A stretch of DNA of 64,000 nucleotides, taken from Candidatus Salinicoccus stercoripullorum. Lineage in GTDB: Bacteria; Bacillota; Bacilli; Staphylococcales; Salinicoccaceae. Under the pieces are notes generated by a model. It was not told where the DNA came from. It worked only from the letters and a program-made list of their open reading frames with translations, and made no database searches. Made by a program: the position numbers and the translations under genes. This document shows positions 34,489 through 44,637 of this stretch, piece after piece. The DNA is taken from the NCBI GenBank assembly GCA_019113295.1, contig DXHR01000018.1, positions 186,001 to 250,000 of the forward strand, written 5' to 3'. Position 1 is the stretch's first letter. The number at the start of each line of letters is the position of its first letter.

Positions 34489-35449
34489 TGGCCCCGGCCC
34501 TCCTGAATATCAGGAACAGGAATACGAATCCACCGATGATCGCAATGGTCAGCCCGACTGAGATTTCATATGGGTAAATGACGACACGGCCGATTACATC
34601 ACAAATCATGACGAATACCGCCCCCAGCACCGCCGTCAGGAAAATGGTGCTCCGAAGATGGTCGCCCCTGAATACCGAGACGACGTTCGGCACGATCAGT
34701 CCGAGGAACGGCAGCATACCGACTGATACGACGACCAGTGCAGTGATGACTGCTGTGATGAACAGGCCTATGTATAATACTTTCTGATAGTTGAGGCCCA
34801 GGTTTTTGGAGAAGTCCTCCCCCATGCCTGCAACGGTAAACTGGTTCGCATACAAAAGTGCCAGTATGAACAGCGGAATGCTGATGTAGAGAATTTCATA
34901 CTTGCCGGCAACGAGCGTGGAAAAACTGCCGTGCATCCAACCGGAAATCGCCTGGAGCATGTTCGTCCGGAGAGCGATGAAAGTACTGATGCTTGAAATT
35001 ACACCGCCGAGCATCAGACCGATGAGCGGCACGAATATGATGTCCTTGAATTTTATCCTGTTGATGATCTGCATGAAGAGCAGTGTGCCTACAACTGCGA
35101 GGATTGAGGCGAATGCAAGCCTGCCGAGCATGCTCACCCCCGGAAAGAACACCAGGCCGATAAGGATGCCGAGCTGTGCCCAGTCCATCGTGCCGGCAGT
35201 CGTCGGGGAGACGAATTTATTGCGCGTCAGCTGCTGCATGATCAGTCCGCAGACCGCAAGCGAGGCTCCCGCAATGATAATCGATACAGTACGGGGCAGC
35301 CGGCTGTTCAGAAGTATGTCCTGCTGATCTTCACTCAGGCTGAATATATCTCTCGGATGCAGTTCAACAACGCCTACAAACATAGACAGAACCGATAAAA
35401 GCAAAAGTAATACTATAAGTACGTCTAATCTGAATAATTTTCCTATCAT
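34481..35449 (-). CDS. sstA: Iron ABC transporter permease (SstA-like, FecCD family)
   Basis: Multi-TM; QQLTRNKFVSPTTAGTMDWAQLGIL, GMLPFLGLIVPNVV. Confidence 0.88.
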   Translation of the reverse strand: MIGKLFRLDVLIVLLLLLSVLSMFVGVVELHPRDIFSLSEDQQDILLNSRLPRTVSIIIAGASLAVCGLIMQQLTRNKFVSPTTAGTMDWAQLGILIGLVFFPGVSMLGRLAFASILAVVGTLLFMQIINRIKFKDIIFVPLIGLMLGGVISSISTFIALRTNMLQAISGWMHGSFSTLVAGKYEILYISIPLFILALLYANQFTVAGMGEDFSKNLGLNYQKVLYIGLFITAVITALVVVSVGMLPFLGLIVPNVVSVFRGDHLRSTIFLTAVLGAVFVMICDVIGRVVIYPYEISVGLTIAIIGGFVFLFLIFRRAGANA

Positions 35450-35465
35450 AGAAAGCCACCTTAAC

Positions 35466-35488
35466 TGATAATGATTATCATTGATAAC
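35466..35488. promoter_or_regulatory. Fur box upstream of sst operon
   Basis: TGATAATGATTATCATTGATAAC contains perfect 7-1-7 TGATAAT-G-ATTATCA. Confidence 0.92.
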
Positions 35489-35552
35489 CATGATTCCAAT
35501 TATACAGTGAAATATTTAGTTTTCAACTGAAGTTTGAATATTTACATATAAA

Positions 35553-35582
35553 AAACCGGCCGTCATCACTGTCGGCCGGTTT
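35553..35582 (-). terminator. Terminator downstream of SDR gene
   Basis: accggccg...cggccggt with U tract on minus strand. Confidence 0.75.
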
Positions 35583-35606
35583 TGGTCACAAAATGTTAAC
35601 AATTAT

Positions 35607-36284
35607 CTAGTTGATGATGATTGTTTCGCCCGTCGGAGCGCTCCCTCCGCCGGACAGTATGGACATCACCGTCCGGAGCGCCTTCGGATTGGAACGTTCC
35701 GGAGACTCCCCTTCCCTGATGGAGGGGCGGTAGCTGAGTGCATAAACATCCACATCCTCTTTCCTGAGTTCAATCGCCGTGGAATGCGTGAGTGCTTCGA
35801 TTGCCCCCGTCACGGTGTAGTACAGGTTCCTTTCGAACACATCTTCAAATGAAGGTTCTATGACATTGATAATCTTGGCATCCCGCTCATCCTTCAGCAT
35901 CGGACGGAGGGTGCGGATACCGAGATATGTCCCCCAGACATGTTCATACATCACCTGGTTGAACTCGTCGAAAGAAACATCATACACCGAACGGTTCTCA
36001 GTGAAAATCGTATGTACAAGTATGATGCCGTTCAGTGTACTGTATTCTTCCTGTATTTCCTCCATGATGGCCATCCAGTCGATTTCCTTCGACTGCTCGA
36101 GCATGACCACCTTATGATCCCCCTCTGAACTTTCCTGAAGTTCTTCCAGGAGGCTGTCCAATTCAATATGGTCGACGCCGGCCAAAATCACGTTCGCGCC
36201 CTGTTCCGCCAAATCCATCGACAACTCTCTGCCCAGTGATTTCGCGGCGTTTGACACAACATACGTCTTATCCTGCAACTCCAT
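35607..36284 (-). CDS. SDR-family oxidoreductase-like protein
   Basis: TYVVSNAAKSLGRELSMDLAEQGANVILAG Rossmann start; YYTVTGAIEALTHSTAIELRKEDVDV. Confidence 0.75.
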   Translation of the reverse strand: MELQDKTYVVSNAAKSLGRELSMDLAEQGANVILAGVDHIELDSLLEELQESSEGDHKVVMLEQSKEIDWMAIMEEIQEEYSTLNGIILVHTIFTENRSVYDVSFDEFNQVMYEHVWGTYLGIRTLRPMLKDERDAKIINVIEPSFEDVFERNLYYTVTGAIEALTHSTAIELRKEDVDVYALSYRPSIREGESPERSNPKALRTVMSILSGGGSAPTGETIIIN

Positions 36285-36385
36285 GGCTACCTCCTGAATT
36301 TCTGCAATGAATTATATATATATTGTAAACCTTAATGGCCCACAATACAATTATGAGCCGTTTAAACACATGCAGAGCGGGGATT

Positions 36386-36802
36386 TTATTCCACAGTGAT
36401 CTGCTTTTCAGGCATTGTATGAAGCTGGTAGGCGTCCACGTGGGAAATCACGGAATAATCTCCCGCCTCCTCGAAAGTATACTCGATTGAGTACAGACCA
36501 TTTTCAGAATGCTCCGCTTCAATCATGTCCAGGCTGCCGCCGTCAGCATCAAGCACCTCGAACCTGACTTCGTCCGCATCCGTCACATCCTCTCCGTTGG
36601 AATGGACATATGCCGTAAAGCTTTCTTTTTCGCCCGCTTCTGCTGTCTCGGGCACTTCAAGGTCCACTTCGAGGGACCGCACCTCTTCGTCCGCCTCTTC
36701 GTGTGAACCATGCTCCCCGTTTTCTGAATCGACATCATTGCCGCATGCTCCAAGCAGCATTACAAATGTGAGCATAGCCGTCATCCAAATTTTTGATTTC
36801 AT
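36386..36802 (-). CDS. FixH/YtkA-like lipoprotein
   Basis: Lipobox LLGACGN; SLEVDLEVPETAEAGEKESFTAYV...beta domain. Confidence 0.7.
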   Translation of the reverse strand: MKSKIWMTAMLTFVMLLGACGNDVDSENGEHGSHEEADEEVRSLEVDLEVPETAEAGEKESFTAYVHSNGEDVTDADEVRFEVLDADGGSLDMIEAEHSENGLYSIEYTFEEAGDYSVISHVDAYQLHTMPEKQITVE

Positions 36803-36983
36803 AATCCGTTTCTCCTTCTGGTATCCGTATCCCGGTTTTCAGTCCAAAGACCTGGTATCCATTTTAACATGTATAATATTCGAGGATTTCACCGATATAT
36901 GAAAGTTGGTTGAAGTAATTTTGACAGAACTGTGCGGGAGGAGACGCCAGTTTCCCTTTACCGGTGTCAATCGGACGATAGAA

Positions 36984-37016
36984 AACCGGAGCGCTGTCAG
37001 TTACAGCGTTCCGGTT
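36984..37016 (-). terminator. Terminator at end of rib operon
   Basis: aaccggagcgctg...cagcgttccggtt, U4 on minus strand. Confidence 0.75.
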
Positions 37017-37076
37017 CCCCTCATACTTCATTCAATTAGAACTCATGATACTCTGCCCTATTTCTAAGCTGAAAAA

Positions 37077-37547
37077 CTAATCCCTTTTGATCTGTCCCAT
37101 CAGGTTTGCCATTTCGATGGCGCCGGCTGCGGCATCTGAACCTTTGTTGCCTGCTTTTGTGCCGGCGCGCTCAATCGCCTGTTCGATGTTTTCTGTAGTG
37201 ATGATGCCGAACATCACCGGCACGCCCGTAGTAAGGCCTGCCTGGGAAATGCCTTTTGCCGCTTCGTTGCATACATAGTCATAATGTGTCGTGCTGCCGC
37301 GGATGACACAACCGAGACCGATGACCGCATCATACTTTCCCGATTCTGCAAGTGTTTTTGCAGCGAGCGGAATTTCAAACGCTCCCGGTACATATACAAG
37401 ATCTATATCGTCCGATTTTACATCGTGGCTGATGAGAGTTCCTTCCGCCCCCTCCACAAGCCGGGATGTGATGAAATCATTGAATCTTCCTGCGACAATC
37501 GCAATTTTAAGGTTTGTACCGATCATTTTCGTTTCGATTTCATTCAT
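37077..37547 (-). CDS. ribH: 6,7-dimethyl-8-ribityllumazine synthase
   Basis: [40 protein letters not shown]. Confidence 0.97.
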   Translation of the reverse strand: MNEIETKMIGTNLKIAIVAGRFNDFITSRLVEGAEGTLISHDVKSDDIDLVYVPGAFEIPLAAKTLAESGKYDAVIGLGCVIRGSTTHYDYVCNEAAKGISQAGLTTGVPVMFGIITTENIEQAIERAGTKAGNKGSDAAAGAIEMANLMGQIKRD

Positions 37548-37560
37548 GTAAATTGCCCTC

Positions 37561-38733
37561 CTAGAGTAGATGTCCAAGTTTATCTTTTTTCGTTTTCAGG
37601 TAATCTTTATTCACAACGTTGGCTTCGATGATATGACTGCGGCGGTTGACGGTGAGCCCTTCGGATTCGAGGCCTCTGATCTTCCGCGGATTGTTACTGA
37701 GCAGCGTGACGGTTTCGATGCCGAGCTGTTTCAGCATCTCAGCCGCAACGTCGTACTCCCTGAGATCCGCATCGAAGCCGAGATGCTCGTTGGCGCTGAC
37801 AGTGTCGTATCCCTGCTCGATCAGCTCGTAGGCCTTCAGTTTGTTGATCAGCCCGATTCCGCGGCCTTCCTGTCTCATGTAGAGGATGACACCATCCTCA
37901 CGGCTCATGATATTCATTGCGCGCTCAAGCTGATCTCCGCAGTCGCATCTTTGGCTGTGGAAGACGTCACCCGTCAGGCATTCCGAATGGATCCGGACGT
38001 TCATTTCGCGGGACAGACTGCCGTGCACAAGGGCCAGATGTTCCTTGCCCGTGGTGTTGTCCACGAATCCGTACATTTTGAAATCACCGAAATCCGTCGG
38101 CAGTTTGACCGTGCTCTCAAGTGTCACACCGGAATATTTCTTCATATGTTTCTGCAGAGCCTCAATCGTGATCATTTTCAGGCCGTGCTTCTCTTTATAC
38201 ACTTCGAGGTCACCGATCCGCGCCATCGTACCGTCATCATTCATGATTTCACAGATGACGCCGACCGGCGATCCGCCGGCAAGTTTCGCCAGATCCACAG
38301 CTGCTTCCGTGTGACCCATGCGCTCAATGACTCCCCCGTCCTTTGCAATGAGCGGGAAGACGTGGCCGGGCGTATTGAAATCCGTCTTTTTCACATCTGC
38401 CTCCGCCAATGCCCGGATCGTATCGAACCGTTCATGGGCGCTGATCCCCGTCGTCCCCGACACATGGTCCACCGAAATCGTGAATGCTGTGCCATACGGG
38501 TCGCTGTTGCTGGTGACCATCGGCGAAAGCCCCGCTTTACGGGCAACTTCAGCCGTCACGGGCGTGCATATCAGCCCGCGCGCATGTGTTGCCATGAAGT
38601 TCACTTCATCCGCTGTAATAAAATCTGCAATGCCGATGAGATCCCCTTCATTTTCACGGTTTTCATCATCGACGACAATCACCAGCCTGCCCTGTTTCAG
38701 CTCTCGGACTGCATCTTCTATGGAATCAAACAT
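37561..38733 (-). CDS. ribBA: Bifunctional DHBP synthase / GTP cyclohydrolase II
   Basis: [48 protein letters not shown]. Confidence 0.97.
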   Translation of the reverse strand: MFDSIEDAVRELKQGRLVIVVDDENRENEGDLIGIADFITADEVNFMATHARGLICTPVTAEVARKAGLSPMVTSNSDPYGTAFTISVDHVSGTTGISAHERFDTIRALAEADVKKTDFNTPGHVFPLIAKDGGVIERMGHTEAAVDLAKLAGGSPVGVICEIMNDDGTMARIGDLEVYKEKHGLKMITIEALQKHMKKYSGVTLESTVKLPTDFGDFKMYGFVDNTTGKEHLALVHGSLSREMNVRIHSECLTGDVFHSQRCDCGDQLERAMNIMSREDGVILYMRQEGRGIGLINKLKAYELIEQGYDTVSANEHLGFDADLREYDVAAEMLKQLGIETVTLLSNNPRKIRGLESEGLTVNRRSHIIEANVVNKDYLKTKKDKLGHLL

Positions 38734-39331
38734 TTTTAACACCCGCTTCCAGTAGATGTTCTACGTGCTTCATCAGCATATCCGCTTCAATATTCACGAG
38801 ATCCCCGGGAGTTTTCCCTGAAAGTGTCGTACGTTCCTGTGTCTCGGGTATTAGATTGAGAATGATTTCCGAAGATGCCTTTTGGACATCGAAAAGCGTC
38901 AGACTGATGCCGTCTATCGTCACTGATCCTTTTAGTGACATATATTTCATCAGGTGCTCCGGCACTCTGATGCGCATGACCATCGCGCTGCCGTCAAAGG
39001 TGATATCCATGATTTCACCCGTGCCGTCGACATGCCCGGAAACGATGTGGCCGCCAAGTCTTGTCGCGAGTGTGAGTGCACGTTCCAGATTCACTTCATC
39101 CCCGTCACCGACCGAGCCGAGACTGGTGATACGCTTCGTCTCATTCACCATTTCCACCGTAAATGCCCCTTCTTTGATTTCCGTCACAGTGAGGCAGGTG
39201 CCGTTCACGCTGATGGAATCCCCGAGTGCGATGTCCCCGAAGATCCCCGATTCAATTTCAAATATTGTAAGCTCTCCTGTGTCTTTCATCCGTTCTACTG
39301 TGCCAACCTGTTCGATTATTCCTGTAAACAT
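38726..39331 (-). CDS. ribE: Riboflavin synthase alpha chain
   Basis: MFTGIIEQVG; VNGTCLTVTEI; GGHIVSGHVDGTG. Confidence 0.96.
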   Translation of the reverse strand: MFTGIIEQVGTVERMKDTGELTIFEIESGIFGDIALGDSISVNGTCLTVTEIKEGAFTVEMVNETKRITSLGSVGDGDEVNLERALTLATRLGGHIVSGHVDGTGEIMDITFDGSAMVMRIRVPEHLMKYMSLKGSVTIDGISLTLFDVQKASSEIILNLIPETQERTTLSGKTPGDLVNIEADMLMKHVEHLLEAGVKNV

Positions 39332-39336
39332 GCTGC

Positions 39337-40371
39337 TCAAGCCTTTCTGTAGGTTATTTTCAAATCCGGCCCGAGCTTTTCAACATCCACCAGTTCCAGC
39401 TGCACCGCCTCGTCCATGGAGAATATCCTCTCCTTGAACAGCGTGTGCGTCGACTCGCCAAATATTTTCGGGGCAACATATAAAAATATCTGGTCATACA
39501 ATTCTTCTTTTATAAACGATGTGAGCACCGAAGCGCCGCCCTCAACGAAGAGCGATGTCAGTTTCATTTCGTACAGGTCCCGGAGTACTGCCTCCAGACT
39601 CCAGTCACCGATTTTAATATCACACCGGTCCTCATATTTTAAATTTTCTTCATTCGTCGTATAGACGACAGGCCGTTTCGGATGCCGGAAAATCTCAAGA
39701 TCCTCCCGCAGCTCACTTCCACCCAGCAGTACAACCGGTTTCGGTGAGCGTCCGCCGCCCTCGATTCGTGTGGTCAGCAACGGATCATCACGGAGCAGTG
39801 TATGACCGCCGACGAGTATTGCGTCGTGTACATTGCGTGCGTAATGTACATCCGTCCGTGCAGTCTCCCCTGTGATCCACCTGCTTGTGCCATCCTCCAG
39901 TGCCAGCTTGCCGTCCACACTCACCGCACATTTCAAAGTGACATTCGGCCGCTTTTTGGTTAGGTGGTTGAAGAATTCCCTGTAGAGCACCTTTGTTTCC
40001 TCATTTGGTGTATGCTCAACATCCACCCCGTTGTGTGCCAGCACCTCATGACCGCTCACTTTAGGATTAAGATCTTTTTCAGCGTAGAAAACTTTCCTGA
40101 TTCCCGCTTCGATGACCGCATCGGTGCACGGCGGCGTCTTCCCGTGATGGGAACACGGTTCCAGCGTCACGTAGAGGTCGGCGCCCGCCGGATCCTCACT
40201 GCATGATGCGAGCGCCTGCCTTTCGGCATGCGGCTGTCCGTACCCGAAATGCGCCCCCATACCTATGATGCTGCCGGCTTTGACGACGACTGCGCCCACC
40301 GGCGGGTTCTTCCCTGTCTGTCCTTTTGTCATCCTGGCAAGATCAAGTGCCATCTTCATATATCGATTCAA
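39337..40371 (-). CDS. ribD: Bifunctional riboflavin deaminase/reductase
   Basis: HAERQAL, TLEPCSHHGKTPPCTDA; reductase domain. Confidence 0.97.
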   Translation of the reverse strand: MNRYMKMALDLARMTKGQTGKNPPVGAVVVKAGSIIGMGAHFGYGQPHAERQALASCSEDPAGADLYVTLEPCSHHGKTPPCTDAVIEAGIRKVFYAEKDLNPKVSGHEVLAHNGVDVEHTPNEETKVLYREFFNHLTKKRPNVTLKCAVSVDGKLALEDGTSRWITGETARTDVHYARNVHDAILVGGHTLLRDDPLLTTRIEGGGRSPKPVVLLGGSELREDLEIFRHPKRPVVYTTNEENLKYEDRCDIKIGDWSLEAVLRDLYEMKLTSLFVEGGASVLTSFIKEELYDQIFLYVAPKIFGESTHTLFKERIFSMDEAVQLELVDVEKLGPDLKITYRKA

Positions 40372-40390
40372 GTTTTCCCCTCCTGAATAT

Positions 40391-40425
40391 AAAAACGCCG
40401 GGGATATGATAATATCCTCCGGCGT
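40391..40425 (-). terminator. Intrinsic terminator between FMN riboswitch and ribD
   Basis: minus strand ACGCCGGAGGATATTATCATATCCCCGGCGTTTTTAT. Confidence 0.85.
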
Positions 40426-40527
40426 CGATTAATGTATGCAGAAATAAGCATTGCAAAAAAGCAATACTAAACACGGCGTATTATTCCCGGATCACGCAAT
40501 TATGCGCCTCCCGGTATACGCTGCATA

Positions 40528-40662
40528 TCTTCTCTCTCCCATCCAGACTCTGACTGTCGGCTTCAGACTTGCACTGAATCAGCCGTACCGTAAAACAGTA
40601 CGGGTCGCGGGCTTGCTTCAAAGCTTACCGCCGGTTGGGAATTCCACCCTGCCCCGAAAGAA
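40528..40662 (-). ncRNA. FMN riboswitch (RFN element)
   Basis: minus strand TTCTTTCGGGGCAGGGTGGAATTCCCAACCGGCGGTAAG...AAGCCCGCGACCCG...GATTCAGTGCAAGTCTGAAGCCGACAGTCAGAGTCTGGATGGGAGAGA. Confidence 0.96.
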
Positions 40663-40756
40663 TCATAGTATTCAGTTGAAAAACTCTACTCTTATCATAT
40701 GACATATATATGAAATGTCAACACAATTGTTCCGGCCGCTTCCCGTCAGCAGAAAA

Positions 40757-40783
40757 GCCCTGCATGCCGGCGGCATACAGGGC
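40757..40783 (-). terminator. Terminator downstream of nrdF
   Basis: gccctgcatgccg/cggcatacagggc stem, U4. Confidence 0.75.
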
Positions 40784-40794
40784 CCATAATCTTT

Positions 40795-41769
40795 TTATCT
40801 CACTTCATCAAAAACGAAATCCTCATCCTGGATGGGCTCGACGTTGAGTGCAAGCACATAGCCGTCACCTTTGACACTGAAGAAGTCATGGTTCTTCGTC
40901 GTCGTATCCAGTGCATTTTCAATGATCGGGTTGAATGATTTCTCTTCGAAGTATGCATCATACCCCAGGTTCGCGAGCGCTTTATTCGCGTTGTACTGGA
41001 CATAGTTCAGCACATCCTCTGTCAGCCCGAGTTTGTCGTACAGGTCTTTCGTGTACTTCTCTTCATTGGCATACAGCTCTTTCAGCATTTCGTACATCTC
41101 TTTGTCCGCACGTTCCTGTTCTTCATCCGTCAGTTCCGCTTTCATCATCTGCGCATCAAGGCCGGTGAATACGCCGTGGATGGATTCATCCAGCAGGATC
41201 TTCCTGATGATTTCCCCGCTAGTTGTCATCCTGCCCTGTCCGGCCAGGTACAGCGGGTAGTAGAAACCTGAGTAGAAGAGGAAGGATTCCAGGAAGACGC
41301 TTGCGACACGCGCCATGTATTGGTCATACAGTGAAGGATTCTTTCCGTACAGCTCATGGTAGCGGCTCACGATCTTATCCGCCTTGAATTTCAGCTCTTC
41401 GTTTTCAAGCACCCAGTTATCCAGCAGATCATCGGTCTCTTTTGACGGCAGCAGTGTCGTAAAGATGTGTGAGTATGATTTGGCGTGGATCTGCTCCATC
41501 ATTCCCATGAATGAATACACCGCTTTTTTCCTGAGATCTTCAGTATGCAGCATGATGAGCGGCATGCCGTCATCCGCCTGGTGGGTGTCGAGACCGGTCA
41601 GGCCGGCCAGGACTTTCTTGAATGTATCTTTTTCATCATCCGACATGCCTTCCCATGAAGCCAGATCCTTTGAGACTTTGAATTCCGTCTCCACCCACAT
41701 CTGTGAAATGTTCTGACGCCAGAACACGTTGGTCATGTCATCTTCTTTGTTCCAGTTTACTGCAATCAT
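40795..41769 (-). CDS. nrdF: Class Ib ribonucleotide reductase beta subunit
   Basis: MIAVNWNKEDDMTNVFWRQNISQMWVETEF; FSVKGDGYVLALN. Confidence 0.97.
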   Translation of the reverse strand: MIAVNWNKEDDMTNVFWRQNISQMWVETEFKVSKDLASWEGMSDDEKDTFKKVLAGLTGLDTHQADDGMPLIMLHTEDLRKKAVYSFMGMMEQIHAKSYSHIFTTLLPSKETDDLLDNWVLENEELKFKADKIVSRYHELYGKNPSLYDQYMARVASVFLESFLFYSGFYYPLYLAGQGRMTTSGEIIRKILLDESIHGVFTGLDAQMMKAELTDEEQERADKEMYEMLKELYANEEKYTKDLYDKLGLTEDVLNYVQYNANKALANLGYDAYFEEKSFNPIIENALDTTTKNHDFFSVKGDGYVLALNVEPIQDEDFVFDEVR

Positions 41770-41801
41770 TTTAATGACTCCTTTGCCATAGATCGTTTAG
41801 A

Positions 41802-43907
41802 TTATACGGAGCAGCTTGTGCACTCTTCCACACTGAGCAGTTTATTCCTTGTATAATACAGGGATTTCAGCCCTTTATGGTGTGCGTAGATATACAGTCT
41901 CGCAAGTTCCCTTGTGGAAATTTCAGAGTTCACGTACAGGATCGTACTGATGCCCTGGTCCACGTGCTGCTGGATTGTTGCAATCATGTCGATGAGTCTC
42001 ATCTGGTCCGTATTGAACGCACTCTTGTAGTACCACATTGTTTCCGGAGACAGGAACGGCATCGGATAGAATGTCTCTGAGTTGCCGTAAGTCCTGCGTT
42101 CGATCATGTCGACGATCGGCATGACGGAACTTGTCGCATTCTGTACATAGGATATGCTCTGCGTCGGTGCGATTGCCAGACGGTACGCATGGAACAGGCC
42201 GTGTGCCTTCACCTCTTCGGCGAGCGCCTTCCAGTCTTCCGTTGTCGGGATGTGGATGTCCGAGAACAGGGCAGCCACTTTATCCGATTCCGGTTCCACA
42301 GCCTGAGCCGTATACTTTTCAAAATATTCACCTGTTGCGTAGTCGGATCTTTTGAAATCCTTGAATGTCCGGCCGCGTTCTTTGGCGATCATCATGGATT
42401 TCTCGAGCGAGTAGTAGTTGAGCAGCATAAAGAATACGTTGGCGAAGTCACGTGCTTCCCGGGATTCATAGTTGATCTTGTTCTTGGCCAGGTAGCCGTG
42501 CAGGTTCATCGCCCCGAGTCCGACCGAATGCAGTTCATCATTCGCCTTTTTGACGCCCGGCGCATTCGCAATCGCCGTATCATCGCTGACCACCGTCAGC
42601 GCTTCGATGCCTTCATGGACGGATTCACGCACTTTTCCGGACTCCATCACGTTCGCAATGTTGAGCGATCCCAGGTTGCATGAAATGTCACGGCGGATTT
42701 CGTCGTCCGTGCCGTAGTCATTGATTGTGGATGTTTCCTGCAGCTGGAAGATTTCGGTACACAGGTTGCTGATCTTGATCTGGCCGACTTCCTTCAGAGG
42801 ATGCACTTTGTTGGCATTGTCCTTGAACATAATATAAGGGTAGCCGGACTGCAGCTGTGTCTGGGCGATTGTATTCAGCATTTCGCGCGCATCGAGCCTG
42901 CGTTTTTTCACTTTGTCGTTGGCCACGAGTTCATCATACATCTCATCGAGATTCATGTCATCGAGCGTCTGTCCGTATTCGCGTTCCACCGTATGCGGTG
43001 CGAACAGATAGAATGGTTCATCGTTTCTTGCCAGGTCGAAGAACTTGGACGGCACGACAAGGCCCGTGGAAATCGTTGCCAGGCGGATGTCTTCGTCCGC
43101 ATTCACTTTTTTGGTGTCCAGGAATTCCGGCAGATCATAATGGAAGATGTTCAGGTATACAGCACCCGCACCCGGTCTCTGGCCGAGCTGGTCGGCATAG
43201 CCGAAGCCGCCTTCAAGCGCCTTGGCAACAGGCAGTACACCTTTGGCAACACCTTCTATGCCTTTGATCGCTTCACCGCGGGCGCGCAGTTTCGACAGGT
43301 TGATCGCGACGCCGCCGCCGATCTTCGACAGCTGTTTGGCAGTGGAGTCGATGTAGTTGATGGAGTTCAGGCTGTCATCCACTTCCAGCAGGAAACACGA
43401 AACCATCTCTCCGCGGCGCGCACGCCCTGCGTTAAGGAATGTCGGCGTCGCCGGCTGATAGCGCTGTTCAAGCATGGAGAGGATGAGGCGTTTCGCCTGC
43501 TCCCTGTTCCCTTTTGAAAGATACAGGCTCACGATGATTACATGCTGCTTGTAGTCTTCAAGGTACTGCTTCTTGTCGTTCGTCTTAAGCGTATAATCCT
43601 TGAAGAATTTGCTTGCAGCCATGTAGCTTTTGAATTCGAAAGGGATGGACTCTGCATATTCAACGATTTCCATCACAGCATCCTCGGAATACTCTTCGAA
43701 CAGGTCATAGTAGAAGTCATTGTCCACGAGGTAATGGAGGCGCTCAAGTTCGCTTCCGAAATGGATCGTCTTGTCCCTCACTTCCTCTTTGAATACCTGA
43801 AGCGCTTCCTGATCCTTGTCCAATTGATAGAATCCGGTCTCGTCGCGTTTTGTGACTTCATTATTCAGCTCAATGTGATTGTATTTCTTCTCGTCTAATA
43901 CTTTCAT
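41802..43907 (-). CDS. nrdE: Class Ib ribonucleotide reductase alpha subunit
   Basis: QPATPTFLNAGRARRGEMVSCFLLEVDDS; C-terminal CTSCSV. Confidence 0.97.
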   Translation of the reverse strand: MKVLDEKKYNHIELNNEVTKRDETGFYQLDKDQEALQVFKEEVRDKTIHFGSELERLHYLVDNDFYYDLFEEYSEDAVMEIVEYAESIPFEFKSYMAASKFFKDYTLKTNDKKQYLEDYKQHVIIVSLYLSKGNREQAKRLILSMLEQRYQPATPTFLNAGRARRGEMVSCFLLEVDDSLNSINYIDSTAKQLSKIGGGVAINLSKLRARGEAIKGIEGVAKGVLPVAKALEGGFGYADQLGQRPGAGAVYLNIFHYDLPEFLDTKKVNADEDIRLATISTGLVVPSKFFDLARNDEPFYLFAPHTVEREYGQTLDDMNLDEMYDELVANDKVKKRRLDAREMLNTIAQTQLQSGYPYIMFKDNANKVHPLKEVGQIKISNLCTEIFQLQETSTINDYGTDDEIRRDISCNLGSLNIANVMESGKVRESVHEGIEALTVVSDDTAIANAPGVKKANDELHSVGLGAMNLHGYLAKNKINYESREARDFANVFFMLLNYYSLEKSMMIAKERGRTFKDFKRSDYATGEYFEKYTAQAVEPESDKVAALFSDIHIPTTEDWKALAEEVKAHGLFHAYRLAIAPTQSISYVQNATSSVMPIVDMIERRTYGNSETFYPMPFLSPETMWYYKSAFNTDQMRLIDMIATIQQHVDQGISTILYVNSEISTRELARLYIYAHHKGLKSLYYTRNKLLSVEECTSCSV

Positions 43908-44277
43908 GTATAGCCCCTGCCTTTTCAATGAATTCTTCTCTTTCTCCGGGAGTACCATGCAGCTCGAATTTCATCAGGAGCGGCACACTGTACTCATTGC
44001 TGATATGCTCTCCGGCCATGGCATAATGAGCGCCCCAGTTGCGGTTTCCGCTTGATGCCACCGCCATCATCCGCGGGTGGTTGGCACGGAGGAAGGATTT
44101 GACTTCCGCCGGCACACCCCCGTAGCCGTAGGTGCTCGTCACCAGGATGAACGGCTCCTCCACAGGTTCGTCTTTGTTCTCAGCACGGATTTCGTAGGTT
44201 CCGAAGTGTTCGCCGGCCTTCGAATTTTTGATGAACCGCCGCACGTTCCCCGTCATGGAATAGAATGCGATAAACAT
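43870..44277 (-). CDS. nrdI: Flavodoxin-like NrdI
   Basis: MFIAFYSMTGNVRRFI; TSTYGYGGVPAEVKSFL; SGNRNWGAHYA. Confidence 0.95.
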   Translation of the reverse strand: MFIAFYSMTGNVRRFIKNSKAGEHFGTYEIRAENKDEPVEEPFILVTSTYGYGGVPAEVKSFLRANHPRMMAVASSGNRNWGAHYAMAGEHISNEYSVPLLMKFELHGTPGEREEFIEKAGAIHESIRREEIQSH

Positions 44278-44321
44278 GCCATCCCTCCCCCTTCTCTCAT
44301 ACTGGCATAAAATAAAACAAA

Positions 44322-44335
44322 CGAACACACGTTCG
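44322..44335. promoter_or_regulatory. LexA (SOS) box upstream of nrdIEF
   Basis: CGAACACACGTTCG, perfect CGAACRNRYGTTYG. Confidence 0.8.
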
Positions 44336-44381
44336 AATGCATCTTTTGCCTTTAGTTTATAAATACACATATAATCGGGGT

Positions 44382-44434
44382 ACTAAACACTATATATAGT
44401 GTTTAGTTGTAAATTTAAACACCATATGTGCCGT
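44382..44434. promoter_or_regulatory. Tandem NrdR boxes upstream of nrdIEF
   Basis: 26-bp perfect palindrome ACTAAACACTATATATAGTGTTTAGT at 44382-44407 and weaker ACACCATATGTGCCGT at 44419-44434; centres 32 bp apart. Confidence 0.85.
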
Positions 44435-44637
44435 TTACCATCTTCTATGATGCCATACATTATGTGTTTAGGCAAAGGAAAGATTTGTTATTTCATGAGT
44501 CCCTATTCACATAAAACAGTCTGAAGTCTCTCCACTCATATGTTAGACTGTATCCATGATTTTTAAAAAAATTTTTGTTAAAATTCTTTACGGGATAAAG
44601 TATGAAATTTTATATTTTCAATTGGAGGCCGCTTTTA

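Noticed and set aside
37570-38739. 389-aa plus-strand ORF completely antisense to ribBA
   Set aside because: Mirrors a strongly supported ribBA gene; no recognisable domain, no SD/promoter logic; a frame-compatibility artefact of codon usage.
42801-43517. 238-aa plus-strand ORF antisense to nrdE
   Set aside because: Antisense shadow of a well-conserved gene, no domain.
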